From the NCBI RefSeq assembly GCF_029193575.1, contig NZ_JARGCS010000056.1:186001-250000 (forward strand): a DNA stretch of 64,000 nucleotides, written 5' to 3'. This stretch comes from Pseudomonas entomophila. GTDB lineage: Bacteria; Pseudomonadota; Gammaproteobacteria; Pseudomonadales; Pseudomonadaceae. A program made the translations under genes and the position numbers. Shown here in pieces: positions 9,239-19,000 of the stretch (positions are counted from its first letter, which is position 1; each line of letters starts with the position of its first letter). Below the pieces are notes generated by a model. That model was not told the origin of the DNA. It was given only the letters and a program-made list of their open reading frames with translations, and searched no databases.

Positions 9239-10131
9239 GCCTGGTACACCGGCACGGGGTTGCACCAGCGGTCCTTGTACTCCCGGTCGGCGCGCCCGAA
9301 CGAGAACCGCAGCGGCTTGTTGCGGGCCCGCGCGTCTTCCCAGGCGGCTTGAGTGTTGAGGAAGCTCAGCACGCTGCCGGGGCTGAAGGCCTTGGTCTCG
9401 GGGTCGACGCCGCCGTTGATGTACTCGACGCTGATCCACTCTGGCGCCTCGACGCGGTACACCAGTTGAATGGCGATGGGCGCGTCGCCCATGAACAGCA
9501 CCGAGCCGATCAACAGCTCACGCAGGCGCTCGACCACCTCGGCCATGCGCGCCGCGCCCGTGGCCGGAAAACCCCAGCGACGCTGGAACAGGTCGCAGTA
9601 CAGGGCGGCGATCTCGGCGGCACTGAACTCACCGATCGGCCGCACCACACCGCCCGCCTCCTCCAGCAGGCGCAGTTCGCGGCGCTGGTTGTAGCGGAAT
9701 TTCTTCGACAAGTCTTCGTGCGGGCGGGCCATGGCCAGTTGCTCGGCCTGCGCCTTGAGGCCGACGAAACGCCCGTGATTGAGTTCCGACAGGTAGCGCC
9801 CGGCATGACGCAACGGCGCGCCAGCCTCGGCGGCGGCGGGCAGGATGATCTCGGCGTTGCCCAGGTCGAACAGGGCCTTCTTGCCTTGGCGCTTGAGTAC
9901 GTCCTTAGCCAAGGCCAGGTGCCGGCCCCAGGTGGGGATGGCCGCCTTGAGCTCGTCGCCCTTGTAGCAACCCAGGTAACGCACCGGGATCTGTGCCAGG
10001 TCCGCCAGTTGCGCGACGACCAAGGGATGCGTCGCGACGCTGCCACCGAAACGCTGCCAGGCAGCGGCGTAGGTTTCAGCGTCGATGACTGCCCAGCCGC
10101 GTTCGCGCCAGGCCTGGAGGTAGTTGAGCAT
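9235..10131 (-). CDS. Mig-14-like / GNAT-fold protein
   Basis: A 298-aa protein similar to Mig-14, a membrane-associated protein linked in Salmonella and P. aeruginosa to survival in antimicrobial peptides. The C-terminal 150 residues look like a FemAB/GNAT acyltransferase fold: KKFRYNQRRELRLLEEAGG, then LYCDLFQRRWG, and a closing RFSFGRADREYKDRWC segment near residues 275-292. No signal peptide is seen. ATG 10131 is chosen (GGAGG 4-5 nt upstream) and overlaps the wapH stop as TGATG; GTG 10134 would add one residue. It is translationally coupled to wapH and dnpA. Biochemical activity is not known; an acyl transfer to LPS is plausible. Confidence 0.75.
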   Translation of the reverse strand: MLNYLQAWRERGWAVIDAETYAAAWQRFGGSVATHPLVVAQLADLAQIPVRYLGCYKGDELKAAIPTWGRHLALAKDVLKRQGKKALFDLGNAEIILPAAAEAGAPLRHAGRYLSELNHGRFVGLKAQAEQLAMARPHEDLSKKFRYNQRRELRLLEEAGGVVRPIGEFSAAEIAALYCDLFQRRWGFPATGAARMAEVVERLRELLIGSVLFMGDAPIAIQLVYRVEAPEWISVEYINGGVDPETKAFSPGSVLSFLNTQAAWEDARARNKPLRFSFGRADREYKDRWCNPVPVYQA

Positions 10132-11261
10132 CACGCCTCCGTTGCCAATGCGCGCACCTGAGGCAATTGCCAGAAGGCGTCGCGCACGGCCGAGTCGGAA
10201 AAGCGTTCGCGCAGGCGCTGCAGCATGTGTTCGGCGCAGGCCTGACGCTGGGCGTCATCCAGTCCGGCCAGGTGTTTCAGGCCCTGGGCCAACTGCCCGG
10301 CATCGCCAAGTGGGAACAGCACGCCGACGCCCTCGACCACCTCGCGCGCACCGCCGCAGGCCGTGGCCAGCAACGGCACACCTGCGACCATGGCTTCGAG
10401 CAGGACCATGCCGAACGGCTCGTGGTCCGAGCTCAGGGCGAACACGTCGAATGCCTGGAAATAGCGCCGTGCGTCCGCCACTTGGCCGAGAAAGTCCACC
10501 TGGCCGGCAATGCCTAACTCGCTTGCGAGGGCCTTGAGGTGACCCTCCAGGCGCCCCTTGCCCAGCACCGCCAGGCGCGCGCCCGCGGGCAGGCCAGGCA
10601 ACGCCTCGGCGAAACCACGCAGCAGGGTGGCCTGGTCCTTGTCCGGGTGCAGACGGCCAACGTTGCCGACGATCCACGCCTGCGGGTCCAGGCCCAGGGC
10701 GCGCCGCGCTTCATCGCGAGGCACCAGCGTGGCCTGCAAGGCCTCGATGTCGATACGGTTGTACAGGGTCTGGATGCGCTCGGCCGGCCACTGCGCCAAG
10801 CAGCGGCGCATGTCGTCACGCACCGCGTCGGACACCCCGAGCAGGCTCAAGCGCTTGCGCAACAGGTTGGCGAACAGGCGCCGCCCCTTGCGCTGGTAGT
10901 CGCCGAAGGCATGGTGCACACCGATCACCGGCAGGCCGGTACCCAGCAGCGCGACGTAGACGGGCTTGAAGCGATGGGCGATGCAGAAGCTGAAATGGCG
11001 CTCGGCGGCGATCCGGCGCAGCGCGCGGATCGCCCCAAGCTTCAGGCCACGCACGGCCTTGGAGCTGAATTCGAGGAACAGCACCTCGTCCGAGGCGCAG
11101 CCCGCGGCCACCTGCGGGTCGGCCTTGCCGGTAAGGAACACCGTGGTGACCCGGTAGCCGCTGCCCTGGAACAGGCTGGCGTATTGACGGGCGCAGTCGA
11201 GGAACGGCCCGTCGTAGCCATGGCAGAACTGCAGGACGCGCAATTCAGAGCGGCTGGTCAT
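10131..11261 (-). CDS. wapH: LPS core glycosyltransferase WapH (GT4 family)
   Basis: A 376-aa GT-B transferase expected to add an outer-core sugar at the cytoplasmic face of the inner membrane. Motifs are an N-terminal VLQFCHGYDGPF loop, VGNVGRLHPDKDQATLLRGF (about residues 193-212), VDFLGQVADARRY and SSDHEPFGMVLLEAM (about 284-298), giving the E-x7-E donor site. The gene overlaps the downstream carbamoyltransferase start region by 17 bp and is coupled to the Mig-14-like gene. The gene order carbamoyltransferase-wapH-mig-14-dnpA-ssg matches the P. aeruginosa core operon, which supports the symbol; the exact sugar cannot be read. Confidence 0.82.
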   Translation of the reverse strand: MTSRSELRVLQFCHGYDGPFLDCARQYASLFQGSGYRVTTVFLTGKADPQVAAGCASDEVLFLEFSSKAVRGLKLGAIRALRRIAAERHFSFCIAHRFKPVYVALLGTGLPVIGVHHAFGDYQRKGRRLFANLLRKRLSLLGVSDAVRDDMRRCLAQWPAERIQTLYNRIDIEALQATLVPRDEARRALGLDPQAWIVGNVGRLHPDKDQATLLRGFAEALPGLPAGARLAVLGKGRLEGHLKALASELGIAGQVDFLGQVADARRYFQAFDVFALSSDHEPFGMVLLEAMVAGVPLLATACGGAREVVEGVGVLFPLGDAGQLAQGLKHLAGLDDAQRQACAEHMLQRLRERFSDSAVRDAFWQLPQVRALATEA

Positions 11262-13002
11262 ACGGGGCCGCGCCGTCCTTGACCACCAGGATGTCTTCCA
11301 TGATCAGGTATTGCAGGTCCGAGCCGTAGAACATGTTCAGGGCATCGGTCGGCGAGCAGATCATGGGTTCGCCACGGCGGTTGAGCGAGGTGTTCAGCGA
11401 CACGCCGTTGCCGGTCAGGTCCTCGAGGGCCTTCATCATGTCGTAGTAGCGCGGGTTGTACTCGCGCTTGAGCACCTGGGCACGGGAAGTGCCGTCTTCG
11501 TGGACCACTTCCGGCACGCGGGTCTTCCACTCTTCAGCCACTTCGAAGGTGAAGGTCATGAACGGCGCCGGGTGGTCGACCTTGATCATCTGCGGGGCGA
11601 CGGTGTCGAGCATCGACGGGCAGAAAGGTCTCCAGCGTTCGCGGAACTTGATCTGCTCGTTGATACGGTTGGCCACGCCCGGCACGCTCGGGCAGCCAAT
11701 GATCGAGCGACCGCCCAGGGCGCGCGGGCCGAACTCCATGCGACCCTGGAACCAGGCCACCGGGTTGCCATCGACCATGATCTTGGCGATGCGCTGCGGC
11801 ATGTCGCTGAGCTTGCGCCATTTCGGCGCGTTCGGGTGGCGGGCACAGGCGGCGATCACGTCCTCGTTGGAGTACGCGGGGCCGAGGTAGACGTGCTCCA
11901 TCTTCTCAACCGGCACGCCACGGGCATGCGACACATAGGCCGCCGCGCCGACCGCGGTGCCAGCGTCGCCGGAGGCCGGCTGCACGAACAGTTCCTTGAG
12001 GTCCGGACGGGCGATGATCTTCTGGTTGAGCTTGACGTTCAGCGCACAGCCGCCAGCGAAGGCCAGCTTGCCGGTTTCCTTGAGGATACCGCCCAGGTAG
12101 TGGTCGATCATCTGCAGCGCCAGCTTCTCGAACAGCGCCTGCATGCTGGCGGCATAGTGGATGTACGGCTCGTCGGCGATGTCGCCTTCGCGCTTGGGGC
12201 CCAGCCATTCGATCAGCTTGGGCGAGAAGTAGAAGCCCTTGCCCTTCTCTTTATAGCGGCGCAGGCCGATGACGTTGGCGTACTCGGTGTTGATCACCAG
12301 TTCGCCGTTCTCGAAGCTGGCCAGGCGCGAGAAGTCGTACTTGCTGGCGTCGCCGTACGGCGCCATGCCCATGACCTTGAACTCGCCGTCGAGCATCTCG
12401 AAGCCCAGGAACTCGGTCATCGCGCCGTACAGGCCGCCAAGCGAATCCGGGTCGAAGAACTCCTTGATCTTGTGGATCTTGCCGTTCTCGCCGTAGCCGA
12501 AGAAGGTGGTGGCGTACTCGCCCTTGCCGTCGATGCCGAGGATCGCGGTCTTTTCCTTGAAGCCCGAGCAGTGGTAGGCGCTGGAGGCGTGGGCCAGGTG
12601 GTGCTCGACCGGCTCGATCTTGACCTTCTTCGGGTCGAAGCCCAGTTGCTCCAGGCACCAGACGATCTTCTTGCGGTAGCGCTTGTAGCGGCGGTTGCCC
12701 ATCAGGATCGCGTCGAGGGCGCGGTCCGGGGCGTACCAGTAGCGCTTGGCGTAGTGCCAGCGGGCCTTGCCGAACAGGCTGATCGGGGCAAACGGGATGG
12801 CCACCACGTCGACGTCCGACGGCTTGATGCCGGCCTGCTCCAGGCAGAATTTCGCCGACTCGTAGGGCATGCGGTTCTTCGCATGCTTGTCACGCACGAA
12901 GCGCTCTTCTTCGGCGGCGGCAATCAGCTTGCCGTCGATGTACAGGGCCGCGGAAGGGTCATGGCTAAGGGCGCCGGACAGGCCAAGAATCGTCAATGCC
13001 AA
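11245..13002 (-). CDS. wapO: LPS core O-carbamoyltransferase WapO (NodU/CmcH family)
   Basis: A 585-aa member of the NodU/CmcH carbamoyltransferase family. It transfers carbamoyl from carbamoyl phosphate through a carbamoyl-AMP intermediate, here most likely to a core heptose. The N-terminal Kae1/actin-like half begins LTILGLSGALSHDPSAAL and has the iron-binding pattern EHHLAHASSAY (about residue 137). GKLAFAGGCALNVKLN (about 310) and FGPRALGGRSIIG (about 422) are family hallmarks, and the C-terminal half ends with NTSLNRRGEPM. It is the first gene of the overlapping core operon. No promoter was assigned in the 20 bp upstream before the REP pair begins. Confidence 0.87.
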   Translation of the reverse strand: MALTILGLSGALSHDPSAALYIDGKLIAAAEEERFVRDKHAKNRMPYESAKFCLEQAGIKPSDVDVVAIPFAPISLFGKARWHYAKRYWYAPDRALDAILMGNRRYKRYRKKIVWCLEQLGFDPKKVKIEPVEHHLAHASSAYHCSGFKEKTAILGIDGKGEYATTFFGYGENGKIHKIKEFFDPDSLGGLYGAMTEFLGFEMLDGEFKVMGMAPYGDASKYDFSRLASFENGELVINTEYANVIGLRRYKEKGKGFYFSPKLIEWLGPKREGDIADEPYIHYAASMQALFEKLALQMIDHYLGGILKETGKLAFAGGCALNVKLNQKIIARPDLKELFVQPASGDAGTAVGAAAYVSHARGVPVEKMEHVYLGPAYSNEDVIAACARHPNAPKWRKLSDMPQRIAKIMVDGNPVAWFQGRMEFGPRALGGRSIIGCPSVPGVANRINEQIKFRERWRPFCPSMLDTVAPQMIKVDHPAPFMTFTFEVAEEWKTRVPEVVHEDGTSRAQVLKREYNPRYYDMMKALEDLTGNGVSLNTSLNRRGEPMICSPTDALNMFYGSDLQYLIMEDILVVKDGAAPYDQPL

Positions 13003-13081
13003 GGGTCTAGCCTCTTCATTCGATAGGGATGCGCCAGCGGCCTCGTGGGCGGGTGGCGGCTAAAGGGCGGGATTATAGCGC

Positions 13082-13170
13082 TGTAGGAGCGGGCTTGTCC
13101 CGCGATGGCGGCAGCAGGACCAGGCGGGTTGCCTGGGCTGGCGCCATCGCGGGTCAAGCCCGCTCCTGCA
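13082..13170. repeat. Inverted pair of REP-like elements between wapO and rlmJ
   Basis: Two ~29-bp copies of the same GCGGG-rich unit (TGTAGGAGCGGGCTTGTCCC... at 13082-13110 and its near reverse complement at 13142-13170) flank a 31-bp spacer. This is the arrangement of Pseudomonas REP doublets. It occupies most of the 186-bp gap; nothing else was seen there. Confidence 0.8.
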
Positions 13171-13188
13171 AGGGGTGCGAGGCTTCGA

Positions 13189-14025
13189 CTATTCGGCGAT
13201 CAACCAATCGAGGCGGTGGCTGCCGGCGCTTTGCGCCAGCTCCTTGGCCAGCCACGGCAGCAGCTCGCGCAGCTCCTCTTCCAGGCCCCACGGCGGGTTG
13301 GCGATGGCCAGGCCCGAGCCGTTCAAACCCTGCGGGCTGTCCTGGTGGTGCACGTACAGCTCGGCGCGCAGCAGCTTGGGCGCGCCGGTGCTGGTCAGGT
13401 CCTGGTAGAAACGGGTCAGCGAGCGCTGGTCCTTGATCGGGTACCAGATCGCCGCGACGGTCTGGCGCATGCGGCCGATCGCCTCTTTCATCGCCACGGT
13501 GCAGCGCTTGAGCTCGTCGGCCTGCTCGAAGGGCGGGTCGATCAGCATGATCGCGCGCTTTTCCTGCACCGGCAGCAGGGCCCGCGGCACATGCCAGCCC
13601 TCACCCAGGTGCACGGTCACGCGCGGGTCTTTCTTCATGTTGTCCTTGAGCAGCGGGCCGTCTTCGGGGTGCTTCTCGTTGAGCAGCGCGCGGTCCTGCT
13701 GGCGCATCAGGCGCCGCGCCAGCTCGGGCGAGCCGGGGTAGTAACGCAGCTCACCGTCGGCATTCAGGCGCTTGATGATGCGCAGGTAGTCGGCGGTGAC
13801 GGCAGGCAGGTCGTCGCGACCCCACAGGCGGGCAACGCCTTCGAGGTATTCACCGGTGCGGGTCGCCTGGTCACCCTGCAGGTCGTACAGGCCGAGGCCG
13901 GCATGGGTGTCGATGTAGGCGAACGGCTGCTCCTTGCGCGACATCAGGGCGATGAGGCGGGTCAGCACGATGTGCTTGAGGACGTCGGCGTGGTTGCCGG
14001 CGTGGAAGGCGTGGCGATAGTTCAT
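13189..14025 (-). CDS. rlmJ: 23S rRNA (adenine2030-N6)-methyltransferase RlmJ
   Basis: A 278-aa SAM-dependent methyltransferase that modifies A2030 of 23S rRNA before subunit assembly. The N-terminus MNYRHAFHAGNHADVLKH is the family signature, with the SAM-pocket helix nearby. MLIDPPFEQADE (about residue 160) holds the DPPF catalytic motif of N6-adenine methyltransferases. Length equals the usual 280 aa. It stands alone between REP elements, 163 bp downstream of putP's stop side on the same strand. Confidence 0.9.
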   Translation of the reverse strand: MNYRHAFHAGNHADVLKHIVLTRLIALMSRKEQPFAYIDTHAGLGLYDLQGDQATRTGEYLEGVARLWGRDDLPAVTADYLRIIKRLNADGELRYYPGSPELARRLMRQQDRALLNEKHPEDGPLLKDNMKKDPRVTVHLGEGWHVPRALLPVQEKRAIMLIDPPFEQADELKRCTVAMKEAIGRMRQTVAAIWYPIKDQRSLTRFYQDLTSTGAPKLLRAELYVHHQDSPQGLNGSGLAIANPPWGLEEELRELLPWLAKELAQSAGSHRLDWLIAE

Positions 14026-14103
14026 GTGGGCTCCTGCGGGGCTGGCAAGTTTACCTTGTCGCGCGGGAACCGTCAGGTGCGGCGGTCGGCATCACGAAGC
14101 AAC

Positions 14104-14158
14104 ACGGGGCAAGCCCACCCCTACAGAATCCCTGTAGGGGCCGGCTTGCCCCGCGATG
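14104..14158. repeat. REP-type inverted repeat between rlmJ and putP
   Basis: Arms ACGGGGCAAGCCCACCCCTACAG (14104-14126) and its imperfect reverse complement (14131-14154) face each other across about 4 nt. It follows the putP stop (minus strand) and could end putP transcription, though no T-run is present. Confidence 0.7.
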
Positions 14159-14175
14159 CAGACGACGCGAACCTG

Positions 14176-15654
14176 TCACTTACCGATGTGGTAAGCCTCG
14201 TCCGCCTTCTCGAAGCGCGACACCATGCTGGCGCTCGGGCGCCCCAGCTTGCTCACGACGACGATGGCGAGCGTGGCGAACAGGAAGCCCGGGATGATCT
14301 CGTACAGGCCCAGCCCGATGTAGTTCTTCCACAGGATCACGGTCAGCGCGCCGATCACGATACCGGCCAGCGCGCCGTTGCGGGTCATGCCCTTCCACAG
14401 TACGGAAATCAGCACCACCGGGCCGAACGCGGCGCCGAAGCCGGCCCAGGCGTAGGCCACCAGGCCCAGCACGCGGTTTTCCGGGTTGGCGGCCAAGGCG
14501 ATGGCGATCAGCGCCACGGCCAGGACCATCATCCGGCCGACCCACACCAGCTCACCCTGGGACGCGTTCTTGCGCAGGAAGGCCTTGTAGAAGTCTTCGG
14601 TCAGGGCGCTGGAACACACCAGCAGCTGGCAGCTCAGGGTGCTCATGACCGCCGCCAGGATGGCCGACAGCAGCACACCGGCGACCCAGGGGTTGAACAG
14701 GATCTTCGCCAGCTCGATGAACACCCGCTCGTGGTTCTCGGTGACCGGGCCAGCAAGGTCCGGGTGCGCCGAGAAGTAGGCGATGCCGAAGAAGCCCACG
14801 GCGCAGGTGCCGGCCAGGCACAGGATCATCCAGGTCATGGAGATGCGGCGCGCCTTGGCGATCGACTTGACCGAATCGGCGGCCATGAAGCGTGCCAGGA
14901 TGTGCGGCTGGCCGAAGTAGCCCAGGCCCCAGCCCATCAGCGAAATGATGCCGATGAAGGTAGCGCCGCGGAACATGTCGAAGTTGGCCGGGTTCTGCGC
15001 CTCGATGGCCAGGAAGGTGGTGTCGAAGCCGCCGGTGGAGATCAGCACGATGATCGGCGTGAGGATCAGCGCGAAGATCATCAGCGTGGCCTGCACGGTG
15101 TCGGTCCAGCTCACCGCCAGGAAGCCACCGACGAAGGTGTAGGCGATGGTCGCCGCGGCGCCGGCCCACAGCGCGGTCTCGTAAGACATGCCGAAGGTGC
15201 TTTCGAACAGACGGGCACCGGCGACGATGCCGGAGGCGCAATAGATGGTGAAGAACACCAGGATGACGATCGCCGAGATCACCCGCAGCAGGCCGCTCTG
15301 GTCTTCGAAGCGGCTGGCGAAGTAGTCCGGCAGGGTCAGGGCATCGCCGTTGTGCTCGGTCTGCACGCGCAGGCGGCCGGCGACGAACAGCCAGTTCAGG
15401 TAGGCGCCGATGGTCAGACCGATGGCGATCCAGGCCTCCGAGAGGCCCGACATGTAGATGGCGCCCGGCAGGCCCATCAGCAGCCAGCCGCTCATGTCGG
15501 AGGCGCCGGCGGAAAGCGCGGTGACCACGCTGCCGAGGCTACGGCCGCCGAGAATATAGTCGGAAAGGTTGTTGGTGGAGCGATAGGCCGCGAAGCCGAT
15601 CAGCACCATTGCCGCGATGTAGATCACGAAGGTGATCGTGATGGGGTTGCCCAT
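14176..15654 (-). CDS. putP: Na+/proline symporter PutP
   Basis: A 492-aa inner-membrane sodium/solute symporter (SSS family) that imports proline. Thirteen hydrophobic segments are expected. Family landmarks: a short periplasmic N-terminus followed by FVIYIAAMVLIGF, ALSAGASDMSGWLLMGLPGA (about residues 47-66) containing the Na+-site region, and the GWGLGYFGQPHILARFMA stretch (about 240). Length is normal for PutP. It is divergent from putA across a shared control region, so proline uptake and oxidation are probably co-regulated by PutA. Confidence 0.93.
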   Translation of the reverse strand: MGNPITITFVIYIAAMVLIGFAAYRSTNNLSDYILGGRSLGSVVTALSAGASDMSGWLLMGLPGAIYMSGLSEAWIAIGLTIGAYLNWLFVAGRLRVQTEHNGDALTLPDYFASRFEDQSGLLRVISAIVILVFFTIYCASGIVAGARLFESTFGMSYETALWAGAAATIAYTFVGGFLAVSWTDTVQATLMIFALILTPIIVLISTGGFDTTFLAIEAQNPANFDMFRGATFIGIISLMGWGLGYFGQPHILARFMAADSVKSIAKARRISMTWMILCLAGTCAVGFFGIAYFSAHPDLAGPVTENHERVFIELAKILFNPWVAGVLLSAILAAVMSTLSCQLLVCSSALTEDFYKAFLRKNASQGELVWVGRMMVLAVALIAIALAANPENRVLGLVAYAWAGFGAAFGPVVLISVLWKGMTRNGALAGIVIGALTVILWKNYIGLGLYEIIPGFLFATLAIVVVSKLGRPSASMVSRFEKADEAYHIGK

Positions 15655-16012
15655 GAGTTGTGCCCTGGCGTTGTTTTTATCTCTTGCGACCGCCTTTGTG
15701 AGACGGTTGCACCCAGGCGGCGCATCCTATGCAACAACATGAAGAAGGTGCAACCACTTTTCATTTGCAAGTTGCACCACAACATGCATTTTCAGATAAA
15801 ACGCCTTTTTTGCTCCTTATCGCGACAAAAAACCCATTTTTAATAATAAAAAGCACTGAAAACGACCCTGCCCGTTGCAAGGGCAAACCCATCGGACGAG
15901 TTGCACCTTTTTCATCCGCATTTCGGGTTGCACCCGGTTGCACCCGAATTGTCCTACAGGCTAATCTTGCCGCCAGCTTAGGCCACGCCCGTGGCAATAA
16001 CGAGGATAAGAA
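15655..16012. promoter_or_regulatory. putP-putA divergent control region with eight GTTGCA hexamers
   Basis: This 358-bp gap holds GTTGCA at 15706, 15771, 15874, 15900, 15927 and 15937 on the plus strand and its complement TGCAAC at 15730 and 15749. GTTGCA is the core recognised by the PutA ribbon-helix-helix domain in E. coli. The copies form two groups, one toward each gene, with an AT-rich stretch between (about 15781-15866). The last copy overlaps a poor -35 candidate (TTGCAC 15938, TAATCT 15962) for putA. AGGATAAG precedes the putA ATG. Confidence 0.8.
15671..15678 (-). promoter_or_regulatory. Candidate Hfq/Crc (AAnAAnAA) site in the putP leader
   Basis: The minus strand reads AAAAACAA about 17 nt upstream of the putP ATG, a full match to the catabolite-repression CA motif AAnAAnAA. 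Such sites near the start codon are bound by Hfq with Crc in Pseudomonas. One short match alone is weak evidence. Confidence 0.4.
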
Positions 16013-19000
16013 ATGGCGACGACCACCCTGGGGGTCAAACTCGACGACCCGACCCGTGAGCGACTGAAAGCGGCTGCGCAGTCCATTGACCGCACCCCGC
16101 ACTGGTTGATCAAGCAAGCGATCTTCAACTACCTGGAGAAGCTGGAGGGTGGCGCTACCCTGAACGAGCTCAACGGCCACGCCGTGGCTGCGGGCGACGA
16201 GGCGGGCGACGTGCCGGCCGACCACGCCCACCAGTGCTTCCTCGAGTTCGCCGAAAGCATCCTGCCGCAGTCGGTGCTGCGCTCGGCGATCACCGCCGCC
16301 TACCGCCGCCCCGAGCCGGAAGTGGTGCCCATGCTGCTGGAACAGGCACGCCTGCCGGCACCGCTGGCCGATGCCACCAACAAGCTCGCCGCCAACCTCG
16401 CCGACAAACTGCGCAACCAGAAGAGCGCAGGCGGCCGTGCCGGTATCGTCCAGGGCCTGCTGCAAGAGTTCTCGCTGTCGTCCCAGGAAGGCGTGGCGCT
16501 GATGTGCCTGGCCGAAGCCCTGCTGCGCATCCCCGACAAGGGCACCCGCGATGCGCTGATCCGCGACAAGATCAGCACCGGCAACTGGCAGCCGCACCTG
16601 GGCAACAGCCCGTCGCTGTTCGTCAACGCCGCCACCTGGGGCCTGTTGCTGACCGGCAAGCTGGTCTCGACCCACAACGAATCCGGCCTCACCTCCTCGC
16701 TCACCCGCATCATCGGCAAGAGCGGCGAGCCGATGATCCGCAAGGGCGTCGACATGGCCATGCGCCTGATGGGCGAGCAGTTCGTCACCGGCGAGACCAT
16801 CGCCGAAGCGCTGGCCAATGCCAGCCGCTTCGAGTCCAAGGGCTTCCGCTACTCCTACGACATGCTCGGCGAAGCCGCGCTGACCGAGCACGACGCACAG
16901 AAATACCTGGCCTCCTACGAGCAGGCGATCCACTCGATCGGCAAGGCCTCGCACGGCCGTGGCATCTATGAAGGCCCGGGCATCTCGATCAAGCTCTCGG
17001 CCCTGCACCCGCGCTACAGCCGCGCCCAGTACGAGCGCGTGATGGAAGAGCTGTACCCGCGCCTGCTGTCGCTGACCCTGCTGGCCAAGCAATACGACAT
17101 CGGCCTGAACATCGACGCCGAGGAAGCCGACCGCCTGGAGCTGTCGCTGGACCTGCTCGAGCGCCTGTGCTTCGAGCCGTCGCTGGCCGGCTGGAACGGC
17201 ATCGGCTTCGTCATCCAGGCCTACCAGAAGCGCTGCCCGTACGTGATCGACTACGTCATCGACCTGGCCAAGCGCAGCCGCCACCGCCTGATGATCCGCC
17301 TGGTCAAGGGCGCCTACTGGGACAGCGAGATCAAGCGCGCCCAGGTCGAGGGCCTGGAGGGCTACCCGGTCTACACCCGCAAGGTCTACACCGACGTGTC
17401 CTATATCGCCTGCGCACGCAAGCTGCTGTCGGTGCCGGAAGCCATCTACCCGCAGTTCGCCACCCACAACGCCCACACCCTGTCGGCCATCTACCACATC
17501 GCCGGCCAGAACTATTACCCAGGCCAGTACGAATTCCAGTGCCTGCACGGCATGGGCGAGCCGCTGTACGAGCAGGTGGTGGGCAAGGTCGCCGACGGTC
17601 GCCTGAACCGTCCTTGCCGGGTGTACGCCCCGGTCGGCACCCACGAAACCCTGCTGGCCTACCTGGTGCGCCGCCTGCTGGAAAACGGCGCCAACACCTC
17701 GTTCGTCAACCGCATCGCCGACCACTCGATCTCCATCCAGGAACTGGTCGCCGACCCGGTCGCCAGCATCGAGCGCATGGCCACCCAGGAAGGCAGCGTC
17801 GGCCTGCCGCACCCACGCATCCCGCTGCCGCGCGACCTGTACGGCAGCGAGCGGGCCAACTCGGCCGGTATCGACATGGCCAACGAACACCGCCTGGCGT
17901 CGCTGTCCTGCGCCATGCTGGCCACCGCCCACAACGACTGGAAGGCCACCCCGCTGCTGGCCTGCGCCGCCAGCGAAAACGCGGCCCAGCCGGTGCTCAA
18001 CCCCGCCGACCACCGCGATGTGGTGGGCCACGTGCAGGAAGCCACGGTCGCCGACGTCGACAACGCCATCCAGTGCGCGCTGAACGCCGCGCCGATCTGG
18101 CAGGCCACCCCGCCGGCCGAGCGCGCCGCGATCCTCGAGCGCACCGCCGACCTGATGGAAGCCGAGATCCAGCCGCTGATGGGCCTCCTCATCCGCGAAG
18201 CCGGCAAGACCTTCGCCAACGCCATCGCCGAAGTGCGCGAAGCCGTGGACTTCCTGCGCTACTACGCGGTGCAGGCGCGCAACGACCTGCGCAACGACGC
18301 CTGTCGCCCGCTGGGCCCGGTGGTGTGCATCAGCCCGTGGAACTTCCCCCTGGCGATCTTCACCGGCCAGATCGCCGCGGCCCTGGCCGCCGGCAACCCG
18401 GTGCTGGCCAAGCCCGCCGAACAGACCCCGTTGGTCGCCGCCCAGGCCGTGCGCCTGCTGCTGGAGGCCGGTATTCCCGAGGGCGTGCTGCAACTGCTGC
18501 CGGGCCGTGGCGAGACCGTCGGCGCCGGCCTGGTGGGCGATGAGCGCGTCAAGGGCGTGATGTTCACCGGCTCCACCGAGGTCGCACGCCTGCTGCAACG
18601 CAACGTCGCTGGCCGCCTGGACGCACAAGGCCGGCCGATCCCGCTGATCGCCGAGACCGGCGGGCAGAACGCGATGATCGTCGACTCCTCCGCGCTGACC
18701 GAACAGGTGGTGATCGACGTGGTGTCCTCGGCCTTCGACAGCGCCGGCCAGCGTTGCTCGGCCCTGCGCGTGCTGTGCCTGCAAGAGGATTCCGCCGACC
18801 GCGTGATCGAGATGCTCAAGGGCGCCATGGCGCAGAACCGCCTGGGCAACCCCGAGCGCCTTTCGGTGGACATCGGCCCGGTGATCGACGCCGAGGCCAA
18901 GGCCGGCATCGAGAAGCACATCCAAGGCATGCGTGAGAAAGGCCGCACCGTTTACCAGGTGGCCGTCGCCGAAGCCAACGAATGCAAGCGCGGCACCTTC

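Noticed and set aside
7835..9439. Longer dnpA starting at 9439
   Set aside because: The added part is the shadow of the Mig-14-like gene. The ATG at 9238 overlaps that gene's stop by 4 bp, the usual coupling.
13082..13170. REP clusters as a CRISPR array
   Set aside because: Units occur as single facing pairs scattered over the window, not as regularly spaced direct repeats with unique spacers, and there are no cas genes.
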